64,000 nt of DNA, from contig NC_003074.8 of NCBI RefSeq assembly GCF_000001735.4, forward strand, positions 372,101 through 436,100, read 5' to 3'. How positions within the stretch are numbered: the stretch's first letter is position 1; every line of letters begins with the position of its first letter. The notes under the pieces are model-generated. The model was given only the letters and a program-made list of their open reading frames with translations. It searched no databases and was not told the origin of the DNA. Origin of the DNA: Arabidopsis thaliana. Its lineage: Eukaryota; Streptophyta; Magnoliopsida; Brassicales; Brassicaceae. Below are positions 48,581 to 59,051 of this stretch, one piece after another. The position numbers and the translations under genes are program-made.

Positions 48581-49768
48581 CGGCTGCGTGGCTGTCATTG
48601 TCATTGATAAGTAAGTGTAAATTAACTTTGTAAAACATATATAAAACGTTCGAAAAGTTCTATTATGATGTTTTTATACTGTATCCAATGACTGATCGTA
48701 TCATATAAGTACTTTGAATGTTTCTAAGGTTTGATTGTACATGTATACAACTATCCACATCGGAAAGATTACATATGAAATGATGCAACGAATGTGAACA
48801 ACATATATTTTGTAATTCTAAAGTGGCATGCATTCACACCAACAAGGCCACAAGGATTGAATCGGAGGACCCGCCCTCGTGTCTCTAAAAGAATATAGAA
48901 CCAGACTGTTTCGTACAAATCTAATTTAAATATTGTACAAACTAGGCATTTTTAGCAAATCTATGCTTTAAAAGATGTTTGGAACTACAAAAGTAGAGAC
49001 TTTGTTTAGAAACCCTAAGCAGTAAACAAAGATTTAATATAACTGAAACTCCAATGTTACTTTAGGGCACTTAAACTCATGAAAACTTCCCCATGCCTCC
49101 TTGAGTTCTTCAAGAATAATCTTTGTCTTTTTAATTTATACTCTTTGTCGGTACCAACTACCGACTTTCTGGATTTACTATTTTAGGTTCTTTATTTTTC
49201 GACTTTCCCATCTAATTGAATATATGATATTCTTTAAATAATTTTACATACTTCATTCTTATAAAAACTGTTTGTTTGATATACCATTTGAATTTTGTTT
49301 TTTATAGTGTAATTTAATTCGTATTATATTTCTAAATCTCTGCAATGAAAGATAACAACATCTATATTATGATTGAGATAGAGCTGCGACACACACAACC
49401 GTAAGAGTAAGACTAGGGAATTGTTTTAATAAATAAAATATTGAAACTTACTTGATAGAACTTGGGGAATTATTTGTAAATGATAGCAGAAAATTGGAGT
49501 ATTAATTGGTTATAAAATTTTATACTAATTTGTTTGACCAATCTTCCAAATGTTATTGCCGGAAAGATTTTATTTTTATTTTATGCTAGCGTTTACAATT
49601 ACCGATGAGAAGTGCCTTTTTGTCTTGCCTATGGAGCTGTCGGAAAACCCTAGCTTTCACTTTCCGGATTTCAAAAAATCTTCTACTGTATAACCCTTAT
49701 ATATAATAGCTTCACTCACATCAATTAAAATCCTAATCACTTCCTTAATATTGAAAAAGACAAAAGAG
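48581..49768. other. intergenic between second and third GLV genes
   Basis: AT-rich spacer. No promoter similarity to the first two copies was noticed. A small GC-rich patch AATCGGAGGACCCGCCCTCG at 48859-48878 has no gene context. No gene recognised. Confidence 0.5.
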
Positions 49769-50397
49769 ATGAAGAACACAAAAGCGAAGTTAATCACACT
49801 CGTTCTAGGGTTTCTCTTCCTCATGATGATGATGACCATGAACTTTCCTCATGTGCTTCAAGGTTCGTATATTGACAAAACACAAAACTCTTAGTTTTCT
49901 TTTCATTTTTTTCTTAGTGATATTATGAGTTAAATGATATAGATGTCGTAGTTATGTGTGTGTATCTTGTGGATATACTTAGACGTATGACGGTGTAAAA
50001 CATGTGAAGCTGATGTTGTACTCGAAAACTTATAAGTGGAAATATAGATGTAGGTGGATCCAAATATGGAGATTCTGGTCTTATAGCGAGCGGAAGCGAA
50101 CATCCCTTGATGGGACGAAAGGTACACAAAACTTTTTCTTTTAATCAAACTTTCGTTTAGCGTTAAAAACTTTCACTAGCATACACTTTTTCTTGTCAAA
50201 CACATACATCATACTTTTCTTATTTTTAATATGTTTTATCGCAGATAAAAAGTATAAAACCAATCGGTTCGGAAATAAAGAAAAGATCAAGAAAAGGCCT
50301 AGTCTCCACAGATTCAGCAAAGAAAATCGATCATCTAATGAGGAGTGACTATCCTTCACGTATGAAAGGGAGGAAAAGGACTCCAATTCATAATTGA
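49769..50397 (+). CDS. third GLV/RGF-type peptide precursor (104 aa)
   Basis: Third tandem member, more diverged. Exons 49769-49862, 50054-50121 and 50245-50397 give 104 aa, with introns at the same positions and phases as in RGF7. The signal peptide is MKNTKAKLITLVLGFLFLMM with a Met-rich core. Exon 2 begins GGSKYGDSG and ends PLMGRK, the boundary motif shared by all three genes. The propeptide is very basic. The C-terminus reads RSDYPSRMKGRKRTPIHN: Asp-Tyr plus a canonical P-x-HN end, but with 16 residues from D to N instead of 13. The internal KGRKR run could be a processing site. The intact HN end makes it a good candidate for a functional peptide. The open frame alone is broken up by introns, so it is easily missed. 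It may be GLV8 (AT3G02242), name uncertain. Confidence 0.78.
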
Positions 50398-50565
50398 TGG
50401 CAAATTAAGTAGTTTAAGAAACTTTTTGTTTTGGATAACAGTTTAATATTTGTGAGAAAAAAGATCCTATAGGTCTATACATAAATGTATGTGTACAAAA
50501 ATAAGATTCTGCTACTTGGTTTTTGGTTTGCTTCAATCAATGTATTCTACTTAGGCTTATATATA

Positions 50566-51100
50566 CATACTAGATTTTAACCGCGGAGACAATTTATTTT
50601 TTAAAGTTACTATATATAAAAATTTGCAAATTATATTTATCTATAAATATTTTTATTTTATAGTTTACGATTGTTATTAAGTAACGTCCTGTCAAACCCG
50701 TCCCGCCAATCCGTTCCGTAAAAAAACTCACTGATCTTATTTATGATATGTTTATGAATCATTGTCTAATATTTTTTAATTTTGTAGTAATTAAATACTA
50801 TCAAATATCTCTGCGGTTTGATGATTATAATCGAATTATTATAGTCATGTAGAAAAACAATATCAAAAATGATAATTTGTAATAATTAAATGATATTAAA
50901 TATTTTGGAAGTTTTATTTTAGTAACTAATCGTGTAGTTAATGTGGAGAGATTTTGGGAAGATTGTCAAATATTAAATTCAAAGATTTTCTTTCTAATTA
51001 TCAAAAACAATTATTAAATGTCAGTGACAACCACTGTAAATAAATCTCAACTCCAGGATTTATTTCACAAAGTGGCTGCAAAAATGTATATGTAGATTAG
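50566..51100 (+). mobile_element. possible degraded Helitron-like relic
   Basis: The segment starting TATACATACTAGATTTTAACC at about 50561-50581 followed by CGCGGAGAC resembles the TATACTAGATTTTAACCCGCGC-type 5' ends of non-autonomous Arabidopsis Helitrons. About 500 bp of very AT-rich, internally repetitive sequence follows (repeated TAATTAAAT.. and ATATTAAA.. blocks, and AACCCGTCCCGCC at 50696-50708). I could not place a CTRR 3' end with a hairpin, so the boundary is a guess. Confidence 0.3.
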
Positions 51101-52084
51101 AAATTGTAACATTCGTTTATGCTTATTGCTTAATGACTGCATTAACATGTAGGTTCATCTATATGTTTTGCCAAGACTTCACTATCTAATAATAATTAAT
51201 ACCATTATACTTTTCTTACAGTTTACAAAATCATTTTTTGTTTTTATCAAAAAAAGTTTACAAAAACACAATAATATTAATCTTTTCAAAATTACGAACG
51301 CAAACAAATTCCATTATTGTTTGAGATGTGTGTTCGTATTTATTATTTTGTACCGTGAAGACTACCTCTCAATATCATTAGCTTCCAACGGCTATATTGA
51401 TTTCTGAGGAGATAGCGATGGTTGAGACTGGATTCACGACAAAAGCCTCGGGACCAACGGACAAAGAATTCGATATAAGGACCTTTGTTGCAATAACATG
51501 AAATAAACTTCTTTATTATTATTTATGGCAATCTAATTTTATGAAATACAGCCGAATTAAATTTATTCAAAGATTGCAAGGAAATCGATAAAAAGGTAAA
51601 AACGTACAGTAATTTTTGTTTTTCTTACACAATAGTAATGTGACTCAAATTTTTTGTTATGAGTTATAAATAAATTTCTATTTAAGGTTATATATTTTTT
51701 GACAATCTAAATTTTATTTATTCAATGATTCCAAGAGACTTAAAATAGAATAATTATTTATTTTGTAAAATAATAATAATGATAATCATATGTGTGATAT
51801 AATTTTACACTGCATTTTACTTTTTAGCTACCAAAACTGCAAGGCCATGGATGATGATGACTGAGGTGGCATAGGACAAATTTGCAAACATGACCCTGAA
51901 AGCTTCAACCTTTCTTCTGCATCAACTGAAGCTCTTCAGATATCTCTGTACACCAAAGAACCCTAAATAACTTCTCATCTCTTTAAGAAACCTAATCTTC
52001 CAGATGGATATATCATTCCCATTAGATAACTCCATCCATGTCCTGCATCACCCCCACGAAAGACAACATTGGAGGATCTGTTCA
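51101..52084. other. intergenic and 3' flank of the GT106 gene
   Basis: AT-rich. The last ~250 bp (51830-52084) are less AT-rich and are probably the 3'UTR of the minus-strand GT106 gene. A short frame starting ATGGTTGAGACTGG at 51418 ends after about 27 codons and is not supported. Confidence 0.45.
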
Positions 52085-54276
52085 TTAGGTTTCTTCTAGT
52101 GAATTGCCATTATTCTCATGTAATAGCTGAAGACATTCATATGGATTAGCATAGAAGTAGTCTTCTTCTTTCGGTTTATTTGGAATCACTAGCCGTCTCT
52201 TTGGCCCTCCCATTCGTGTAGCGTGAAAGGCCTTAACCGTGGTTGAAAACACTTCCCAGCTCAACAATCCTTCATAATATTCATCTATCAGCTTAACCAA
52301 CAACTTCCGGTTTAGCTCAATTGTCTTCTTGAACCCCAAGAACCTATATGTGATTTAAATGCCATTAGCTTTGATGAAATAAACAATTAGATTAGAAAAG
52401 TTAGAATGAATGATTCACCTGCGATGACCTTCCACGACTTTCGCCATGTTTCCGTAATAAGTAGGAACGAATATATCACTTTCGAGAGAGATAAGGTAAT
52501 CAAGAGCAGCCATTTGAGAAGAATGGTTTTTACAAAAACTCAAATCAGAAGAATCGAGTAGAGTTTCTTTCCTCACCTGGTTTGATCAAAATAAAATATT
52601 ATTGGTCACTGACTTTTGAGTGAAATATTAAGGAATAATTTTAGACACCAAGTACTAACCACATTTGGAAAAACATCTGTTAAAGCCTTTAACCGCCTTT
52701 TACCACCGTATATTTCTCCTGCAGCTATGTAAATCTGAACATTTCGGTCAATACCCAATGCAGATAGCGTAAGAGCTGTTTCTTCAGGAGTCAATGGGCA
52801 AAGACCTTCTTTCCTCTTCAACTCGGAGTCTATTACTTTCTCTTTCCACCACGGATAAGCATATCTAAGCAATGAAACAAAATGATAACATCAATATCAC
52901 GAAACAAAAGTCGGAACTTTTTATATAATTAAGAAGAGATAGTTGTATTAACCTCATTCTTGTTAGTTCTTCCTCTTCGTAGCGGTTGCAACCATGTGAG
53001 CAACCAGAAAATGCCAACATATCCATTTCGTATCTGAGATGCAGAACTAGAAAGGGACCTTTCTCCCTGAGAATCTTGACTACTCTTCTACCCAATTCCT
53101 CAATCTTTGGAGTAAACCTAAGCCCATTGAAATTTGCTCGGCATCGCAGCTTCTGAATCTCAACAGGTAGTTCGTTATTAGCAAGTCGAGTATCGGTCTT
53201 GTTCAGATGTACCACCTTATACTTCTTCACCAGCGGAAGAATCTGTTTCCAAGTATTAAGTACAAAGAAGCTGTGAGAAACCAATAAAGTAAATTGAAGA
53301 CTCATCTCATAAAAGACTAATGCTGAATTCTTCTTGGTGTAACCGAGAAAGTAACCTGGTCTTGGTAGTAGGACATGTTGGACCAGCTAATAGGAGGCAT
53401 GGTGTGGTACAGCCCGAGCCTAACCCTTCTCTTAAGCCTTGGAGGAAGCTCTTTTAGTATACGAACCTCGTCCCTTAAAGAACTTATGAAATGGTCCACG
53501 TCGAATATGTCTTTGAACTCACTGCCCATATGAAAATGCAATCAAGAGAGGTTATCAACTAAGTAAAGGAAGTATTCAGTAATAAACTCCGAGTAAGAAG
53601 ATGGATGGCATAAAACCTTGGATCATTCCAAAACGAGGTCTTGTCAAGCTCTGGGACAATAAGTGTGACATTCATGTATCTTGCAATAGTGACCATATCA
53701 CATATCTGAAGAAAGAAAACAGAGTCCAAAAGTCACATGAATAGAAACACACAGCTTTCAGAAATAAAAAGAGATTTCTTTAAGAAAGCAAGAGGATTAG
53801 TTCTGAACTTACCGCTGCTCGCATTTGGTTGAGTCCTCCATTGCAAGAAACCATAAGATAGCCATTGTTCTGATATATCCCTGAGATGAACAAAAAGCAT
53901 CAAAATTTCCGCTACTTTTAAACTGAAAACAAGTTTGTTGCAGCTAAGCTACATAATCGGAAAGACACTTACTTTTAGGTGGGAGGGCGATTTTCATGGG
54001 AAGAGAAGTCATTTCTGCAGCAATGGGGAAGTCATGGTGATTGAAACAAGAAGGCCAGCCTTTCAACAATCTAGGTCCCCACATCTCTCCCACAGCAACC
54101 AAATGAACAAAGCAACTCCATAGCAACAATATAGTCATAGCACGAATCATCCATAAGCTCATACGAGACCTCAAAACCAAGGAGTTCTTAAGCTTGTCAA
54201 TCTTACTATCTCCTAGAAACTTAACCTTCATCTCCCAGAGTTTCCTGTGATAAAGAAACTTCTCCGCTTTACACAT
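52085..54276 (-). CDS. RRT2: GT106 O-fucosyltransferase-family protein, RG-I rhamnosyltransferase type (512 aa)
   Basis: Golgi type II glycosyltransferase of the plant O-fucosyltransferase-like GT106 family. Its chromosome 5 relative RRT1 transfers rhamnose onto the rhamnogalacturonan-I backbone. Eight exons on the minus strand: 54276-53973, 53880-53813, 53705-53617, 53521-53356, 53242-52953, 52864-52660, 52576-52419 and 52343-52085. They give 512 aa. A single membrane anchor lies near the N-terminus (about residues 40-62, [20 protein letters not shown]). Family motifs: [27 protein letters not shown] (donor-binding region), [36 protein letters not shown] (the HxRxE-type catalytic segment), and [16 protein letters not shown] with PLTPEETAL. 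The C-terminal Arg/His block is [14 protein letters not shown]. The RRT2 symbol and the donor/acceptor are from family knowledge, not visible in the sequence. Confidence 0.9.
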
Positions 54277-57200
54277 TTTCTAAAATCCTAAAACTCTCCA
54301 CAGGGGAATTTCATCAAACAGATTCCTGACTCACAAAGACGAATCAAATCCACAGAGAGTCTTCCTCAGATTTACACACTCTCTCTCTATCTGCTGCACT
54401 AATGATTCTAAATTTATTAACACTCAGAAAAATGAAAACTTGACGCAAAAACAGGGAATTCTCAGGAACATTAAATACTCCTCGAAAGAATCCAGATTCT
54501 CGCTCAAGTCAACCTCAAATTCTGCCGCTTAATATATAAAACAAATCAAAGATAAGAAGAACCTTCCATATCCGACAACTCTAAACCCATCAAAAATCTC
54601 ACACATGAGAACCACCCAGAAAAATCAGATAGATCTTAATTCGATGAAGACAGACTTTGTAGCTAAACTCTCCAAATTACAATGCAATGACGATCGTTGA
54701 AGAAAAAGGAGGAAGCTTTGGAGAATGCTTGTTGAGTTTGTTAACGAGATTCTTCGTCCAGATCCGGTCGGTGATCACCAAAGATTCCGGAAGCTCGAAG
54801 AGAGAAACTGGGAAGAAAGAAGAAGAAGATCAGGACAAGAATGTGCAAAAGATAATCGAAAGATCAATATAACAAAAAAATGAACTGTCTTTTTTTTTGT
54901 CGGTAGTCTTTTTTTTTCTGACCGTTTTTGTTAACCTTTTCTGTGTAAAGACAGTTGGAAATTGGAACCCATTGTTATATTTGCTTCATCTTTTTATATA
55001 TACTGATCAAAATAAAATATCTCTTAAGGGAACAATATCTTTAAAATATAACACGGATTCGTTTTTGCCAATTACATTGATTTGATTCATCAAAATTCAA
55101 AAACAAATACTACACCGATTTGAACTAAGTCTTAAAGATTAATGATGAGGAGTATAATCAAAATACTTAAATTCATCACAAATATTATTTTAAAAGATGT
55201 TTTTTTATATACGTATAGTAACTTTATCTTAATCAAATACCAAACTCTTATGTTTTTCTTCACAAAGTTACATAGGATTGAAAAGAGTCAACCTTTGAAG
55301 TTTGTTTGACCACATCGTTTATTAATTATATTCTAATTACCAAATCCAATTTTTGTATTTTAGTATTTTATAAGAAGTTAAGTATCATAGTATATAATTT
55401 CCGTTATAGCTAAACCACATCGATATATAGGTCCTTTTCTCAAACAATTTTTGTCACTAAATTGAACCGATGAAGTAACTCAATGCCAAACTTAAATTAA
55501 ACGCATAAACAGAAGAAAAAAATAAAAATTACTGATTTAAATATTCTTAGGTATATCATTTTTTATATTGATCAGTGATTATGGAATTAGTAAACATACT
55601 TCATACATTTGTTTGTTAGTTGAAATATATACTACTGTGATATTTTGTTGTTCGTATTATATATAAGGAACGAATATGCTGAACCCACTAATTTAGCAAT
55701 AAACATACATAAAACGAATACAAAGAGGCATTTTCTAGTTTTATGGATCTCTCTTGTTGATACCCATGGACATATAGATTTTTCAACAAATTACAAAATA
55801 GGTAGGTCCATGGTATCTAACTATGTATTGTTTTCTTACTATATTCTAAAATATAATAATTGTAAGTAATAATATGAAAAAAATGAAAGCAAAGGAAAAT
55901 ATGAAAGTAATAATATGTTTTCTATGAGTAGAAGAACAAAGATAATTAAATAGAATTCGGTACCTTAGTTTCGTTTGAAGCATCGTATAAATGTCAACAA
56001 TAAACTAAATTAGAATTCATTTTAGCATATCAGAGTATACATTTGTAGCATATCAGTTTCATTTTTAGTTTTTAAAACTTAGATTTATTTATGAGGAAGA
56101 CAAATAAATATACAACTTATTACCTGGATGGCCAAATCCTTTCATTCATATATATATATATATGGATAAGAATCCATCAAATCCAAAGATTTTTATACCT
56201 AAATAGTTTTCCTTCACGTGAACTATACGTTATACTATATGCTTTACCAATAGCAGATTTTGTGGACAAAAAACACAGAAACAGAAGTTACATAGTTAAT
56301 ATGAGAATTGAGAAAATTCACCAAAAGAGGATAAAAAGACAAAGGCCCGTGACCTGGCGAGTTGCTTGGTTTGTTTGTATTTTACTATCTTCTCAAGTTA
56401 CAATTTTGAGAAATGTCACATGTGTGTGCATATAAGTATATAGACACATACTGACATACATATGTAGATTGCTAATGTATAATCATCATGTACAAAGTTA
56501 GGAAATTATTTTAGAAATCAAAAGAAAATACAACCAGAAACACACATTAATTTCTAAAAACCATAAGTACAAATTGAATTAAAAGTTTATGTTGTCGACT
56601 GAAAACGATTCTTTATTTGTTTTGTTTCGTGAGTGATAACGTATTTATGATTGATTAGTTTGTGGTTATAGGTCTAGAAAAGGGCTCTTAATATGCAAGG
56701 CCCTCGACAGCGAAATTAATGTTTTTAAGTCTCATCATATACAGAATTGTAATGTATGAAATGATTTTTATTTGAAAACTATATATTTTGAAAAAGGGTC
56801 TTTCTTTTTTTTGGGACAAATTTAAAGAGGGTCTATAATAGTAATATACGATTTCGACATTTTCTAGTCCACGACATCAAAATTCTATTTAAAAAATCAA
56901 AAACACAAAGAAAATTAATTCAAACGCGACGAGTTTAACCATTGAAAAAGTTTCTATTTGTTTGTTTGTTTTTAACTCCCCATTGTTTTAAGTGTGATCA
57001 TTTAGGTCTCAGTACGTAGATTGATAGTAAATAAATAGTGGGTTTGTGTGAACGTAAATGTGTTGGGACTGAGGTGGGCGTAACGCGAGAGGGGATCCAA
57101 TTAAATGTACCACCCAACTTGGATTGCAAATCAAGATTTAGTTCAATGATAGTTCGTTTCAGAAGACACGTATCCACTAAGAATTAACAATGGCACGTAA

Positions 57201-59051
57201 ATGTAACAAAATTAATTACTCCACACTTTAGTTAGAAGTTTTTTAAAAAAAATCAAAATGCAAAATCTTCACATTTTACCAAAAAAAATAAAAAAAATCA
57301 AAATGCATTTAAGTGGTGATTTTAAGAATTATGATTACCGTACCAAAAAATTAAGAAAGTCAATAAAAATATGCCGGTTTATTTATATTGAGTTTGACCA
57401 TAAAATAATAAACAGTGTAAAAAGTCCAATAAATTTTCTTGTTCGGGATGATAAACCTATTTAAATGAAGAACAAGTGAACAAAAAAAAACAAGTGAAAT
57501 TAATATTGGTAGAAAAAGGACATTTAACAATTAAGATCTCCACGAGCATAAAGAAAGTTGTGTCGGTGGCTCAATGCATTCAGCATGACGTGCCATTCTC
57601 AAGTTTATTGCTTATCTGCATAGAAGAAAGAAAATAAATATAACAGCCCATAGGCCATAGTCACCCTAGTTTGATGGGCCTTCAAATTCAGCCCATCACC
57701 AAGTTTAACGCATTAGGATTTTTTGTTCTCTTCTCTTCTCTTATATTCGCTTTGGTTGCAGAGAAGCTCAAAATCCGGAGAAAGATTCCGTCCAATGCTG
57801 CAAACGTGGCTCGGGTCTGAATGTCTAATTAAGCTCAATGGTTCACTGATCCAAAAACATAATAACATAAGAGAGAGCTAGCAACATGTATACTATTTCA
57901 TTTTTTTTAGAGTTTTTCAGCCAATGAGAGAGCTCTATTTCAGATCCACTCGCACAAAGTGCGCGTTGAGCGAGTGAGAGCGATTCTGTGGGTGTACCCC
58001 TTTCCAAATCATGCCTTTTTCAATCGACGCATTCCTCTCCGAAATACACATCGCGTGACTTTTGTTTTTTTGCTTTCTTCTCTAAACCAATGTAAACCGA
58101 ACCAATATCGATTTTAATTCCAAAACCACATAATTTTACATTTTCTCCTCTTTTCGGATGTGATAAATTTTTTTCTTTTTTCCAGATTCGGTTCATTAAA
58201 ATGAAATATTAATTGTATGATTCCTTTTTTTTTTTCTTCTTCATACCTTTTCTTCTTGCTTTTTAGTTCTGTTTCTTTGCATGTATTGAATTGACAAAAC
58301 AAGATTTTGAAATTACTTTTTGGTATTTGATGTGGAGTTATTTTCATTAATGTATTGTTTATAAATAAGGAAACAAATTTTAAGAGTATTTTTTTTTTTT
58401 GGAATAATCCAATATGATTTATATGAATATCTATCACAGTAATTATAGATTTAATGTATCTTGAAAAATTAATCATATATTAAAGTACTTGGAAATTATA
58501 ACATGTTATATTTTAGACACATATGATTCTCCTTTCAAATTTTAAATATAATCTTGTTATAGCTTTTAAGTATCACTAATTAATTAGGAGAGATTAGAGT
58601 GTTTCCATAAACTCATAAAAGTAGATAGAGTTTCTATTTAGAAGTTAATTAATAATAATAAAGATATTGCTAAGTTGTACTTATTTTTCAGTTAACTTCA
58701 ATTTAGAAACATCGGTGGCTCAATAAACCAAACTTATATTTTTGATGATTAAAATTCGAACCTGTACACTAATCCAATCCGAATCTACACATTTGCATAA
58801 AATGTTATACCATGATACCAAAACCAAATGTGGAAATTTTCAAACCGAAGACTCGATCGTGCGAGTTGTTGTGCTGCGAGGTTAAACAAAGAGCAATATG
58901 TGTGTGCTTTTGCATTAATAACACAACAAAACAGAGTGTCTCAATGTTTACAACAACGACAATTTTCTAAATTACAATCAATCACAAATATTAATAACAA
59001 GAGACACATTGCCAAAAATAAAACACATAAAGCTCTTCCTTGTTCCCGAAA
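54277..59051. other. GT106 leader and large AT-rich intergenic region
   Basis: From 54277 to about 54890 is the CT-rich 5'UTR and promoter of the GT106 gene (read on the minus strand). From 55000 to 59051 I find no supported gene. The frames at 55645-55869, 56091-56435 and 57258-57464 are AT-rich without domains. GCCCA-rich promoter-like DNA occurs at 57640-57700. The region adjoining 59051 is the BIG 3' flank. Confidence 0.5.
58708..58765 (+). mobile_element. possible tRNA-derived SINE head fragment
   Basis: TCGGTGGCTCAATAAACC (from 58712) resembles a pol III A box (TGGCTCAATAA) and ATTCGAACC at about 58755-58763 resembles a B box, one mismatch from GWTCRANNC. The spacing of about 35 bp is right for a tRNA-derived SINE. 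The phrase TCGGTGGCTCAAT recurs at about 57563-57575. No poly(A) tail or target-site duplication was found. Confidence 0.25.
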
